Source of the DNA: Chloroflexota bacterium
GTDB lineage: Bacteria > Chloroflexota > Dormibacteria > Dormibacterales > Dormibacteraceae
Reading direction: 5' to 3'
DNA length: 64,000 bases
Assembly: GCA_005882135.1 (NCBI GenBank)
Contig: VBDR01000039.1
Span: 1 to 64,000, forward strand
Position numbers and translations under genes: made by a program. Below the pieces are notes generated by a model. It was not told where the DNA came from. It searched no databases and saw only the letters and a list, made by a program, of their open reading frames with translations. Of this stretch, positions 17,669 through 26,589 are shown one piece after another (the stretch's first letter is position 1; each line of letters opens with the position of its first letter).

Positions 17669-17980
17669 ATGGCCTCCAGGAGAGAGGAGGCTGCTGGGGC
17701 GGCTTGGGAGGGCGCCGATCTCGAGCGACCGATCCAGGATGAAGATCCAAGGTCGGAGTCGCTGGAAGAGGCGCGCCGATGGGTGTCTGTGTACAGCCAC
17801 CTCGTCCACCTCGAGCAGCAACTGTTCGATGCGCTCGCACGCATGATCCCGGAGATGCCGAGCGAGGCCCAGCGCGAAGCCGAGCAGACCAACCTGCCCG
17901 TCATCGCCTCCCAGGTCGAACGCTTCAGATACCGCCTCGCCTACTGGAGCAAGCGCAAGGGCGACCTGGAGCAGCGCTAG
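17669..17980 (+). CDS. Hypothetical helical protein downstream of the polymerase
   Basis: 103 aa, acidic N-terminus then a helical segment (VSVYSHLVHLEQQLFDALARMIPEMP; VERFRYRLAYWSKRKGDLEQR). No known domain. It begins 31 nt after the polymerase stop and could share its transcript and damage control, which is inference. Its stop shares CTAG with the convergent GHKL gene. Confidence 0.6.
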   Translation: MASRREEAAGAAWEGADLERPIQDEDPRSESLEEARRWVSVYSHLVHLEQQLFDALARMIPEMPSEAQREAEQTNLPVIASQVERFRYRLAYWSKRKGDLEQR

Positions 17981-19407
17981 GTCTGGCGCCCCCGCCGCCG
18001 GTGATTGGTGAGCGCTGTCGCCGCCACGGCCGCCAGGCCGGCCAGGTCGTCGATCGCGGCCATGAAGGCGAGGCTGCCGTGATTGGCGCCCGAGCTGGCA
18101 TGCGCGACCTCGTGCAAAACGACGCGGGCGAAGTGGCGAGGCGAATCGAGCACTGAGCGCTTGACGACTATGTTGGGCGAGTCCCAAACCCCTTCCGTCT
18201 CGTACGCGCCTTCGTCGAGACGCATCGTCTTCGAAACGCGGATCTCCTTGACGCGCCTGGCGTGGTCCCCGGCCAGGCGCATGAGCTCGGGCAGGATGGT
18301 CCAGATCGCGCGCTCAGCCTTGTTCAACTTCTCGGGGTCGATGAAGTCGTAGGTGAACGACGCGTTCCAAACCTGGACAAAGCCACTGATGTCGAGGATC
18401 GGGTTGCCGTTGAGGTCGCGCAGGCTGGAAAGCCGCGCCAGCAGGCGATCAGGGATCACGATCACCTTGTATCCATCCGCGCGGGCCTCCTGGATCGTCG
18501 CGCCCATGATGAACATCTGCTGAGACGTGACGAACACTGTCTTGGCCTTCGCGGCCAGGATCCGCACGGCCTGCTCCTGCACGTCGAGCCAGGTGATCTC
18601 GTCGTGGTTGGTTCCCGCCGGGATGCGCGTCAGGTCCTGGACCAATTGTTCCGCGACTGCGTCCGACTTGCTTTTTACAAGGATGGCCTTGACCCGGTCC
18701 TGGTAAGCGCTGCGCCCGACGTTGGTGCGCTCCCGGTTGAGCGCCCTCTGGAGCTGCGCGGTGGTCGAGGTGATGTTGTACGAGAAGAGGAACTCCTCCT
18801 CGAGCGCCACGCGCAGGCCCTTGACGTAAATCCGTGCGGGCTCGCCGGGCTGGCGTTTCAGGATGGCGCCGAGGTCGGTGCGCTCCAGCTCTTCGTCGCC
18901 CGCAAAACGGAGGAAGTAATCCTTGGCCGCGGCCATGTCCACATCGGACAGGCCGGTCAAAACGAAATCGGTGCCGTGGCGCCTGGGCTCGGTCGGCGGC
19001 ATGATCGCCGCGTGGAGGGTCTTGACGTCCGCGAAGTTGCTCTTGGCGGCGCGCTGGAGCGTGAGGTCGGCGTGAGGGCTGCGGACCTTGACCGCGATGC
19101 CGCGCCGGTGGAAAGTCGCCAGCGCGTCTTTCAGGCCGACCCCGAACTTGCCGACGACCAGGTCGGCCTTGCGTCGCTTCTCGGGGTTTTCGTTCTGGGT
19201 CAGATGCTGGTAACGCAGGCCACGCCCGAAGTCGGTGATATGCCATCCGTCGCGGCGCTTGAGGATCTCGGGCTCAGGCGTGCCGCTGAGCGCCTGCTCG
19301 TCGAGGGCGTTGGCGATCACCTCTCTGATGGCTTCGGGCACGCCCCAGTGGTCCAGGATCTTTTCGACGTTGAGGTCGAAAAGAGACACCTTCCTCTTGA
19401 TTGCCAA
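17977..19407 (-). CDS. GHKL ATPase with C-terminal HExxH metallopeptidase-like motif
   Basis: 476 aa. The N-terminal 200 residues form a gyrase/Hsp90/MutL-type ATPase: N box AIREVIANALDEQ (Glu29, Asn33, Asp36), G1 TDFGRGL (Asp59), G2 VGKFGVGLKDAL. The middle (about 210-400) is unassigned, with LNRERTNVGRSAYQDRVKAIL. The C-terminus carries VVLHEVAHASSGANHGS, an HExxH zinc motif at His432-His436 with a possible third ligand at His443. No membrane segments. ATP-driven opening of a peptidase or nuclease partner is conceivable, but I do not know a characterised member. Confidence 0.8.
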   Translation of the reverse strand: MAIKRKVSLFDLNVEKILDHWGVPEAIREVIANALDEQALSGTPEPEILKRRDGWHITDFGRGLRYQHLTQNENPEKRRKADLVVGKFGVGLKDALATFHRRGIAVKVRSPHADLTLQRAAKSNFADVKTLHAAIMPPTEPRRHGTDFVLTGLSDVDMAAAKDYFLRFAGDEELERTDLGAILKRQPGEPARIYVKGLRVALEEEFLFSYNITSTTAQLQRALNRERTNVGRSAYQDRVKAILVKSKSDAVAEQLVQDLTRIPAGTNHDEITWLDVQEQAVRILAAKAKTVFVTSQQMFIMGATIQEARADGYKVIVIPDRLLARLSSLRDLNGNPILDISGFVQVWNASFTYDFIDPEKLNKAERAIWTILPELMRLAGDHARRVKEIRVSKTMRLDEGAYETEGVWDSPNIVVKRSVLDSPRHFARVVLHEVAHASSGANHGSLAFMAAIDDLAGLAAVAATALTNHRRRGRQT

Positions 19408-19497
19408 GGGCTAGCGCGCTATCTCACGTAAGAGGCACCGGCGCGTTCGTGCACGACCAGTGGATCCCGCCGTCAGATGTGAGCAAGAGCAGCCTCG

Positions 19498-20076
19498 TCA
19501 TCGAGCTCCCATCTTGGCCGGGACCGGCTCATACGTAAGGAGGACGTTGCCGGACCGGAACTTGCGCGTGCTCAGCAGCTTGAGGGAGATCCGTCCGCCG
19601 GCGCTGCTCGACAATGAGTTGCCGGCGCCGATCAGGACCGGGTTGACGATGACCCGCAGCTCATCGAGCAGATTCATCTCCATCAGGCTGGTCGTGAGCA
19701 CGGAGCTTCCGAGCACCAGCAGGTCTTTGCCTTCGGCTTCCTTGAGCGTCTCCAACTCCCGCGGATCGCGGATCAAGCGGGTGTTGGCCCACGGCGGCTC
19801 GGGCTCTTCGAGCGTGCGCGAGACCACGATCTTCGGCGCGCTGTTCATCCTTGCCGCGACCTCGGGGTCGTTCTTCAACGCCTCGGCGCTCGGCCAGTAC
19901 TGGGCCATCCCCAGGTAGGTCGCGCGACCGAACACGAGGCGGTCGCTCTCGTCGAGCTGCTTGATGGCGAAATCGTTGAACTCATCGTCCACGTTGTGCC
20001 AGTCGATCGCCCAAGGGCTCTCGCCTTCGAAGTAGCCGTCGAGGGTCAGCATGAGAAAGGACGCAAGCTTGCGCAT
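19498..20076 (-). CDS. Dihydrofolate-reductase-like (RibD C-terminal domain) protein
   Basis: 192 aa of the RibD_C/DHFR superfamily: FLMLTLDGYFEGESP at the N-terminus, DRLVFGRATYLGMAQYWP, PKIVVSRTLEEPE and DLLVLGSSVLTTSLMEMNLLDELRVIVNPVLIGAG. These bind NADPH and reduce uncharacterised substrates. The ATG at 20076 is 2 nt after the stop of the efflux gene, so the two are translationally coupled. A paralogue is at 25874..26422. Confidence 0.88.
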   Translation of the reverse strand: MRKLASFLMLTLDGYFEGESPWAIDWHNVDDEFNDFAIKQLDESDRLVFGRATYLGMAQYWPSAEALKNDPEVAARMNSAPKIVVSRTLEEPEPPWANTRLIRDPRELETLKEAEGKDLLVLGSSVLTTSLMEMNLLDELRVIVNPVLIGAGNSLSSSAGGRISLKLLSTRKFRSGNVLLTYEPVPAKMGAR

Positions 20077-20078
20077 CT

Positions 20079-21512
20079 CTACGCCGCCGCCTCGCATTCG
20101 GCGTCCATCTCCATCCGCATAGCCGGCTTCGAACGCAGCAGCCACGCCGCCACACCGAGGGTGGCGGCGACCACTCCCAAACTGACGAACCATGCGAAGT
20201 GGTATCCGCTCGCCAACGCCTGCACAGTATCAGCGCCTCCGCGGATCATGGCGACGGTGCGCGTCCCGGCCAGCGTGGCCAACACAGCGAGGCCGAAGGC
20301 GCCGCCGACCTGCCCGGTCGTGTTGAGCAGGCCGGAAGCGAGGCCGGCATCGTTGGGCGACACGTCTTCCATCGCAACCATCGTCAATGCCGGAAACGTC
20401 AGTCCGCCGCCCAGCCCGAGCAGCGCCAGCGGGACCAGCATGTCGACGAGATAGTTGGCGTGGGTGGGCCCGAATGCGACCATCGCCAGCGCGACGAGCG
20501 CGACGGCCTGGCCGGCCACCAGCATCGGGCCGGCTCCGAACCTGCCGATCAGCTGCGCCGAGAACCGGATCGAGAACAGCGCCATCACGACCGCGACCGG
20601 GAGGAATGCGAGGCCTATCGCCATCGGCCCGTAGCCCTGCACACGCTGGAAGTCGAGCGAGCAGACGAAGAAGAACCCGAGGAAGGACGTCGACATGAGC
20701 GCCTGCACGACGTTCGAACCGGTGACTTTGCGCGAGCGGAACAACCGCAGAGGCAGAATCGGATCGCGGCCGCGTGCCTGGCGGACGACGAAGGCTACGA
20801 GCAGCCCGACCGCGACTGCGCCGAGGATCGCGGTGCGAAGCGAGACCAGTCCGTAGTCAGCTGTCTGGACGATCGTATACACGCCGAGCATCAAGGCGAC
20901 CGTGACGAGGACCGCCCCCAGCGCGTCGGCGCCCTGGCCGATGCCTATCCCCCTGTCCGACTCGAGCACGCGTGCCGCCAGCAGAGCAGTCGCGATGCCG
21001 AGTGGCAGGTTCACGAAGAAGATCCAGTGCCAGCTGACCGACTGGGTGATGAGCCCGCCGGCGATCAGACCGACCACCGCGCCGCTGGAGGCGACAAAGC
21101 TGAAGATCCCAAACGCCTTGGCGCGCTCGAGCGGCTCCGGGAACAGGGTCACGATCATCGCCAGGATCACCGCCGAGCTCACCGCGCCGCCGATGCCCTG
21201 GATGAAACGGGCCGCGATCAGCATCGGCTGAGCGAAGGAGAGGCCGCATAGAAGTGACGCGACGGTGAAGAGCGCCAGGCCGGCGAGATAGACGCGCTTA
21301 CGTCCGACCAGATCACCTACGCGACCCGCGAGGAGAAGGAGTCCTCCGAACGCGATCAGGTACGCGTTGATGACCCACGCCAGGCCAGACTGCGAGAAGC
21401 CCAGATCCCGCTGGATCGAAGGGAGCGCAACGTTGACGATCGTCATGTCGACGACGATCAAGAGGAATCCGGTGCAGAGGATCAGCAGCGAAAGCCAGCG
21501 TGAATTCTTCAT
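20079..21512 (-). CDS. MFS transporter, DHA2 type
   Basis: 477 aa with about 14 membrane segments. Signatures: IVVDMTIVNVALPSIQRDL in helix 1, WVINAYLIAFGGLLLLAGRVGDLVGRKR (motif A) and ARFIQGIGGAVSSAVILAMIV. It is a proton-coupled multidrug or metabolite exporter of unknown substrate. No ribosome site precedes the ATG, and a perfect 9-bp inverted repeat lies 28 nt upstream, suggesting regulated and possibly short-leader transcription. It forms an operon with the RibD_C-type reductase. Confidence 0.92.
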   Translation of the reverse strand: MKNSRWLSLLILCTGFLLIVVDMTIVNVALPSIQRDLGFSQSGLAWVINAYLIAFGGLLLLAGRVGDLVGRKRVYLAGLALFTVASLLCGLSFAQPMLIAARFIQGIGGAVSSAVILAMIVTLFPEPLERAKAFGIFSFVASSGAVVGLIAGGLITQSVSWHWIFFVNLPLGIATALLAARVLESDRGIGIGQGADALGAVLVTVALMLGVYTIVQTADYGLVSLRTAILGAVAVGLLVAFVVRQARGRDPILPLRLFRSRKVTGSNVVQALMSTSFLGFFFVCSLDFQRVQGYGPMAIGLAFLPVAVVMALFSIRFSAQLIGRFGAGPMLVAGQAVALVALAMVAFGPTHANYLVDMLVPLALLGLGGGLTFPALTMVAMEDVSPNDAGLASGLLNTTGQVGGAFGLAVLATLAGTRTVAMIRGGADTVQALASGYHFAWFVSLGVVAATLGVAAWLLRSKPAMRMEMDAECEAAA

Positions 21513-21539
21513 GCCGATTTAGACGGCAGGCCCCACCAC

Positions 21540-21566
21540 AACTCATCGATGGCCAACCGATGAGTT
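21540..21566. promoter_or_regulatory. Candidate operator between efflux and STAS genes
   Basis: Perfect inverted repeat AACTCATCG-N9-CGATGAGTT (9-bp arms) in the 81-bp divergent gap. It is the right size for a dimeric regulator such as TetR or MarR. No regulator gene is adjacent, so the binding protein is unknown. Confidence 0.5.
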
Positions 21567-21593
21567 TCGGCAGGCTATTCCGTCCTAACTTCG

Positions 21594-21860
21594 ATGGCGA
21601 CCGAATCGGTCACCCTGAACTGCGCTCATATCGGACAACCCGACCTCGGCGCGATCGATTGCATGGCCAGGATCCAGCTCGGACTGCGCCGGCGGGGCTG
21701 CGATCTTCAGCTGCTCGAGCCAAGCGAGGAATTACTTGCGCTGGTCGAGTTCGCCGGCCTTGGCGACGTCCTATGCGTCGAGGTGCAGCGGCAACCCGAA
21801 AAGAGGGAAAAGGCGCTGGGTGTCGAGGAAGAACGTGAACTCGCCGATCCGCCCGCCTGA
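21594..21860 (+). CDS. STAS-domain protein (anti-sigma-factor-antagonist-like)
   Basis: 88 aa matching a common actinobacterial STAS family: [44 protein letters not shown] has the family rhythm, and the tail [22 protein letters not shown] is the usual ending. It lacks a clear phosphorylatable Ser, so it may be a MlaB-like or regulatory adaptor. The last 90 bp overlap, in antisense, the 3' end of the sigma factor gene; both protein tails look conserved, so I regard both as coding. The start has no ribosome site. Confidence 0.75.
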   Translation: MATESVTLNCAHIGQPDLGAIDCMARIQLGLRRRGCDLQLLEPSEELLALVEFAGLGDVLCVEVQRQPEKREKALGVEEERELADPPA

Positions 21861-22754
21861 GAGCTCGAGGACTTGGAGTGCCCACGGATCGTGGCCGCCG
21901 TTCGGGCTCGGCTTGTACTGGCCGAAGGTCGGCATCCCGTTGGCGCTGGTGGTGGGAATCACCCTCGAGCCCTGGCATCCGATGCCCGGTCCGAACCACC
22001 ACGTCAGGATGTCGTCGCGGCCGCTCAGCCACATGTCGTAGGGCGGCATCGACTGCGTCGCGTCTTCCCGGATCAGCAATGTCAAGGCCTTGACGTCGTA
22101 GCGCTCGAAGGCAGCGACGTAGCGCTCCAGGAGGGCGCGATCGGTGTCGCTCAATGGCCGCTCGTTGCCGTCAGCGCCGACATTGCTGTTCGCGAGGGTC
22201 GCTCGTGCCCGCTGCAGGGCGCTGTTGACGGAAGCGACTGAGGTGCTGAGCAGCTCTGCGACCTCGGAGGCCTGCCAGTCGAGGACCTCACGGAGGATGA
22301 GCACCGCGCGCTGTCGCGCCGGGAGGTGCTGCAGTGCGGCCACGAATGCAAGCCGGATCGACTCGTTCTGGACGGCCAGCTCGGCCGGATCGCGCTCGGG
22401 CGCAATGAGATGGAGCGGGATGGGCTCGAGCCAGGTCACCTCGGCGGGCACATTGAGGTTGGCCTCGATCGGCTCGACCGACGGTCCGAGGTCCATCGGC
22501 CGCGCACGCCGCTGCTTGCCCTTGAGCATGTCGAGGCACACGTTGGTCGCGATTCGGTAGAGCCAGGAGCGCATGGCGGCGCGGCCCTCGAAACGGTCGC
22601 GATTTCGCCAGGCCCGCACGAAGGTGTCCTGCACCGCATCCTCGGCATCGAACGGCGAGCCGAGCATCCGGTAGCAGTAAGCGGTCAGCTCGCGCCGATG
22701 TTGCTCGAGCTCCCCAAAGGCGTGCGCCGACGAGACGGTCGCGCTCTGCACCAC
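21771..22754 (-). CDS. ECF sigma factor with SnoaL-like C-terminal domain (SigG/SigJ class)
   Basis: 327 aa. Region 2: [55 protein letters not shown]. Region 4: [47 protein letters not shown] in the linker is typical of this class. The C-terminal 110 residues are a SnoaL/NTF2-like domain ending [18 protein letters not shown], which regulates such sigma factors in cis, replacing a classical anti-sigma gene. The start is GTG. The 3' end overlaps the STAS gene. Confidence 0.9.
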   Translation of the reverse strand: MVQSATVSSAHAFGELEQHRRELTAYCYRMLGSPFDAEDAVQDTFVRAWRNRDRFEGRAAMRSWLYRIATNVCLDMLKGKQRRARPMDLGPSVEPIEANLNVPAEVTWLEPIPLHLIAPERDPAELAVQNESIRLAFVAALQHLPARQRAVLILREVLDWQASEVAELLSTSVASVNSALQRARATLANSNVGADGNERPLSDTDRALLERYVAAFERYDVKALTLLIREDATQSMPPYDMWLSGRDDILTWWFGPGIGCQGSRVIPTTSANGMPTFGQYKPSPNGGHDPWALQVLELSGGRIGEFTFFLDTQRLFPLFGLPLHLDA

Positions 22755-22787
22755 AGCGATTCTACCGGCCGCCGGTGAAGCGCTTGG

Positions 22788-22985
22788 TCAGGCTGACTCG
22801 GCCGCGGACTCGTCGATTTGATCGTTGAGCCACGACATGCCGCAGTTGAACGCGTTCTCGACGCTTTCGTGATTGTGCGAGCAGCCCCACTTGCACTCGC
22901 GGAACCGATCGCTGTCTTCGTAAACCTCAGCGCGATAGATGAGAGCGGGTGGCACACCGCGCCGAGCAGGCCCGCGAGACGCCAT
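22788..22985 (-). CDS. Small Cys/His-containing hypothetical protein
   Basis: 65 aa from the ATG at 22985 (AAGG 4 nt upstream); a GTG at 23006 would add 7 residues. It contains RFRECKWGCSHNHESVENAFNCG, three Cys and two His that could bind a metal, then an acidic end. No family assigned. It lies 33 nt upstream of the sigma gene on the same strand and may share its transcript. Confidence 0.55.
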   Translation of the reverse strand: MASRGPARRGVPPALIYRAEVYEDSDRFRECKWGCSHNHESVENAFNCGMSWLNDQIDESAAESA

Positions 22986-23085
22986 GATCCTTAGCTTCAG
23001 CGCCACGTCGGAAAACTAGACCGGGTCTCCTCGGCCTGTCATCGTCCATTTGAGGTACGGATGCAGAATTTGAATTCGCGATGCG

Positions 23086-23529
23086 CTAAAAAGGCTTGAA
23101 AACCATCAGCGCAACCAGAGCGATGAGCCCGACCGCGCCGGCCCAAACCGCGAGCATCGGGCGGGTATGGTGGAGACGTTCGGCTAGAGCATCGTCCGGC
23201 CCACCGACCGCATCCCGCGCCATGTAATACGGCCGGGCTACGTAAAACATCACGCCGAGCACCGCGACCAACACCGCGAGCGAAGCCCACGGCCACCCTC
23301 TGGACCACCATTGGGCGGCGAAGGTCATCCAGATGCCCGTGATCAGAACCACGAGCAGGGCGGGGTTCGAGACCAGCCCCGATCTCTGCGAAAGGCGCAG
23401 GAGGGAGCGGCTGTAGCCGGACACCGGTCCTCGTAGCGCGAGTGATGCGCCTCCCGAGATGCCGTGCGCGAAAAGGAATGCCGCCAGCCCGGCGAGGTGG
23501 AGGAAGTTCAGCCAGGCGTAGAGAGTCAA
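23086..23529 (-). CDS. Integral membrane protein, DUF2269-like
   Basis: 147 aa with four hydrophobic segments. The N-terminus (WLNFLHLAGLAAFLFAHGISGGASL) carries the LHL motif seen in DUF2269 proteins, and a later ITGIWMTF resembles the second conserved segment. TTG start. Similar in layout to 3208..3663. Function unknown. Confidence 0.6.
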   Translation of the reverse strand: MTLYAWLNFLHLAGLAAFLFAHGISGGASLALRGPVSGYSRSLLRLSQRSGLVSNPALLVVLITGIWMTFAAQWWSRGWPWASLAVLVAVLGVMFYVARPYYMARDAVGGPDDALAERLHHTRPMLAVWAGAVGLIALVALMVFKPF

Positions 23530-23710
23530 CCGGGAGGATGCTAAGGGATCCGGGAGCGGGCCAGGTGACTACCTGCGTGCTCAAGAGATCGCCTGGCGAG
23601 TAATCCGTCTTCAAAGCGGCGACCGACTCGCGCGTTGAGCCTTCGACGGGCCGCGTGGCTTGACAGGTGCCCAACCGCCCACCACAACAAGGACGGACTA
23701 GGATCACCGA

Positions 23711-25675
23711 ATGGGGCAGAACCCGCCGCCGGCCCCGTCTGGCCGCCCAAGCCCGAACCCGCCGCGGCAAAAAAAGCCGGACGCTCTCGCGCCCATGCGC
23801 ACGCTTCGCTTCTGGATCACGCTGGCGATCTTGTTTGCGGCCAACATTCTGATCAGCAACATCCTGTTCTCGGCCGGCCAGGCGCCCACGGTCACGATCT
23901 CCTACAACGCTTTTCTTGACCAGGTCACCGCAGACAACGTGGTCAGCATCACAAGCACCGGAGAGTCGATCACGGGCGTGACCAAGAAGGCGCTCAAAGA
24001 CACCAGCGGCACAAGCTCGACGAAGTTCCAGACCCAGCGCCCGGCGTTCGCCAATGACGACCTCGAGACCCAGCTGCGTCAGCACAACGTGGTCATGAAC
24101 GCCAAGGATCCGAACGCGTCCACTCCACTCTGGGAGACCTTGCTCTTCAGCTTTGGCCCGACGATCCTGCTAGTGGTCGGATTCCTCTATCTGTCCCGCC
24201 GGGCCGCGTCGGCCGGCGCCGGCGGCATCCTCGGCACCTTCGGCCAGAGCCGGGCCCGGCTGTACGACGCCGAGCGGCCCTCGGTCACATTCGAGGACGT
24301 CGCCGGCATCGACGAGGTGAAGGCCGAGCTCCAGGAGGTGGTCGATTTTCTGCGCGAGCCCCAGAAGTACCAGCGCCTGGGCGGCAACGTGCCCAAGGGC
24401 GTGTTGTTGATCGGCGCGCCGGGCACCGGTAAGACGCTGCTCGCGCGCGCAGTCGCGGGCGAGGCCAAGGTGCCGTTCTTCAGCATTGCAGCGTCTGAAT
24501 TCGTGGAGGCGATCGTGGGTGTAGGCGCCGCGCGCGTCCGTGACCTTTTCGCAAAGGCACGCGCGGCAGCGCCTGCGATCATCTTCATCGACGAGCTCGA
24601 TGCCATCGGCCGCAGCCGCGCCGCGGCTTTGAGGATCGGGGGCAACGATGAGCAGGAGCAGACGCTCAACCAGATCCTCACCGAGATGGACGGCTTCGAC
24701 TCGCGCGAGGGCGTGATCGTGCTCGCCGCCACCAACCGGGCAGACGTGCTTGACCCGGCTTTGCTCCGCCCGGGTCGTTTCGACCGCCGGGTCACGGTCC
24801 AGGCTCCCGACCGCCGCGGCCGCGCCGCGATCCTGAAGATTCACTCTCGCAACGTGCCGATGGCTCCCGATGTGGACCTCGACCAGGTCGCGGGTCAGAC
24901 GCCCGGGCTGGTGGGAGCCGACCTGCGCAACCTCGTCAACGAGGCCGCCTTGGGCGCCGCCCGCAAGGGCGAACCCGCCGTCACGATGGCGGATTTCGCC
25001 GAGGCGATCGAGAGAACTCTGCTTGGCACCGAGCGGAAGATCATGCTCAGCGATCTGGACCGGGAGCGGATCGCGTACCACGAGTCCGGCCATGCCCTGC
25101 TCGGCTTGCTCGTCCCGGGGGCGGACCCGGTGAAAAAGGTGACCATCATCCCGCGCGGCATGGCGCTCGGCGTGACGCTGCAGAGCCCGATCGACGATCG
25201 GTTCAACTACGGAGAGGATTACCTTCGGGCGCGGCTTGTCGGTGCCCTGGGGGGGCGAGCGGCGGAACGGCTCGTCTACGGGGTCGTCACGACCGGCGCG
25301 GAAAACGACCTCCAGCAGGTGACGCGGATCGCCCAGCAGATGGTCGTGCGTTGGGGCATGAGCCCCAAGGTCGGACCGCTGAACTATGGAGAGCCGGATG
25401 GCGGGCCCTTACAGCAGCGACCTTATGGCGAGGCCACGGCCGAGCTGATCGACGACGAGGTCCGCCGGATCTCCGAGGAGTGCCTGGCCGACGCCGAGAA
25501 GCTGCTGACCGAGCACCGGTCCCAGCTCGATGCACTTGCACACGCGCTGCTGAAGAGTGACTCCCTCGACGAGGGCGAGATCCTCGAGGTGACGGGAATC
25601 AAGGCGGCGGGGAGCGGAGCCAACAAGTTGACTGCCCCGCCCGTACCGGCAGCGGGCGCACCCACCAGGCCCTAA
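23711..25675 (+). CDS. ftsH: ATP-dependent zinc metalloprotease FtsH
   Basis: 654 aa, a complete FtsH. After a proline-rich cytosolic start come TM1 ([20 protein letters not shown]), a small periplasmic domain and TM2 ([17 protein letters not shown]). The AAA module has Walker A GAPGTGKT near residue 235, Walker [12 protein letters not shown] and the second region of homology [20 protein letters not shown]. The protease site is HESGH near residue 457. It degrades misfolded and regulatory membrane proteins at the inner membrane. A stand-alone gene; TTGACA at 23660-23665 may be its -35 box, but the -10 is weak. Confidence 0.96.
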   Translation: MGQNPPPAPSGRPSPNPPRQKKPDALAPMRTLRFWITLAILFAANILISNILFSAGQAPTVTISYNAFLDQVTADNVVSITSTGESITGVTKKALKDTSGTSSTKFQTQRPAFANDDLETQLRQHNVVMNAKDPNASTPLWETLLFSFGPTILLVVGFLYLSRRAASAGAGGILGTFGQSRARLYDAERPSVTFEDVAGIDEVKAELQEVVDFLREPQKYQRLGGNVPKGVLLIGAPGTGKTLLARAVAGEAKVPFFSIAASEFVEAIVGVGAARVRDLFAKARAAAPAIIFIDELDAIGRSRAAALRIGGNDEQEQTLNQILTEMDGFDSREGVIVLAATNRADVLDPALLRPGRFDRRVTVQAPDRRGRAAILKIHSRNVPMAPDVDLDQVAGQTPGLVGADLRNLVNEAALGAARKGEPAVTMADFAEAIERTLLGTERKIMLSDLDRERIAYHESGHALLGLLVPGADPVKKVTIIPRGMALGVTLQSPIDDRFNYGEDYLRARLVGALGGRAAERLVYGVVTTGAENDLQQVTRIAQQMVVRWGMSPKVGPLNYGEPDGGPLQQRPYGEATAELIDDEVRRISEECLADAEKLLTEHRSQLDALAHALLKSDSLDEGEILEVTGIKAAGSGANKLTAPPVPAAGAPTRP

Positions 25676-25707
25676 AGCTCCAGGTACAGGGCGCGACCAC
25701 ACCAAAA

Positions 25708-25721
25708 GGGGCGGACGCCCC
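25708..25721 (+). terminator. GC hairpin after ftsH
   Basis: GGGGC-GGAC-GCCCC stem-loop 33 bp after the ftsH stop, flanked by AAAA on the 5' side. No T-run follows, so it is at best a weak or Rho-assisted terminator. Confidence 0.3.
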
Positions 25722-25873
25722 CTCCCTGTTCCTGAGACCGGTAGGCCGGCCATGAGGATCTCGGCCCCGGCGCCCGTCCCCGAATCAACCTAACCGCCGC
25801 CGGCCGATTGGTCTATAGGAATTTCGCCCTGGCTCCCCCACCGGGTCGCCGGGCCGTGGGGAGGACTTTTCCC

Positions 25874-26422
25874 TCAGCTCTTGGTAGTCGGTTCGAACTC
25901 CAGGATCACCATGCCGGTGGCGAAGCGCTTGGTCTCGGTCAGGCTGAGGACCGTCTGGCCGGCACCCTCCGCGAAGAGACGCTTGCCTCTTCCGAGCACG
26001 ACGGGGTGCAGCATGAACCGGTAGAGGTCGATCAGGTTCTCCCGCATGAGCGCGTTGAAGAGCTGACCACTGCCGGCGAGCAGCAGGTCTTTCCCTGGCT
26101 GCTTCTTCAGCTTGCGGATCTCATCGGCGACATCTCCCTTGATGACGTTCGAGCCAGGCCACTCGAGCCGATCCAGGGTCGCCGTGACCACGTACTTGGG
26201 CATGGCGTTCATCTTTTCGCCGAACTCACCGGTCCCCTCCATCGTCGGCCACGCCGCGGCGAAGCCTTCGTAGGTCTTGCGGCCGAGCAGCTGGGCGTCG
26301 CTGGCCTGCAGCTCGTCCCACTTGAACTGCCCAGCCTCATCGTTGAAGAAGGGGCCGGACCATTCGCCAGGCTCTTCGAAAACGCCATCGAGCGAGATGT
26401 ACTCCGTTGCGACCAGCCTCAT
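25874..26422 (-). CDS. Dihydrofolate-reductase-like (RibD C-terminal domain) protein
   Basis: 182 aa. MRLVATEYISLDGVFEEPGEW is the standard N-terminus of this class, followed by DAQLLGRKTYEGFAAAWP, KYVVTATLDRLEWPGS and DLLLAGSGQLFNALMRENLIDLYRFMLHPVVLGRGKRLF. NADPH-dependent reductase of unknown substrate. ATG 26422 is used because GGAGG lies 6 nt upstream. Paralogue of 19498..20076. Confidence 0.9.
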   Translation of the reverse strand: MRLVATEYISLDGVFEEPGEWSGPFFNDEAGQFKWDELQASDAQLLGRKTYEGFAAAWPTMEGTGEFGEKMNAMPKYVVTATLDRLEWPGSNVIKGDVADEIRKLKKQPGKDLLLAGSGQLFNALMRENLIDLYRFMLHPVVLGRGKRLFAEGAGQTVLSLTETKRFATGMVILEFEPTTKS

Positions 26423-26589
26423 GTCCGCCTCCCTGGCAAGTTCGTTTCGCTCCTTTAGACGTTGACCCGACGCCGAACTCATCGTCGAGGCGAGAACGCC
26501 TAGATCTGGTGGTCGACCCTCGAGCGGTCGACACGATGTGTCTGGGCAAAGATGCGTATGTGCAGAGCCCGCTGCTCCCTACCGTTCGA

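Noticed and set aside
18262-19431. A 389-codon plus-strand frame opposite the GHKL gene
   Set aside because: No domain motifs; it is the antisense of a gene with all three ATPase motifs intact.
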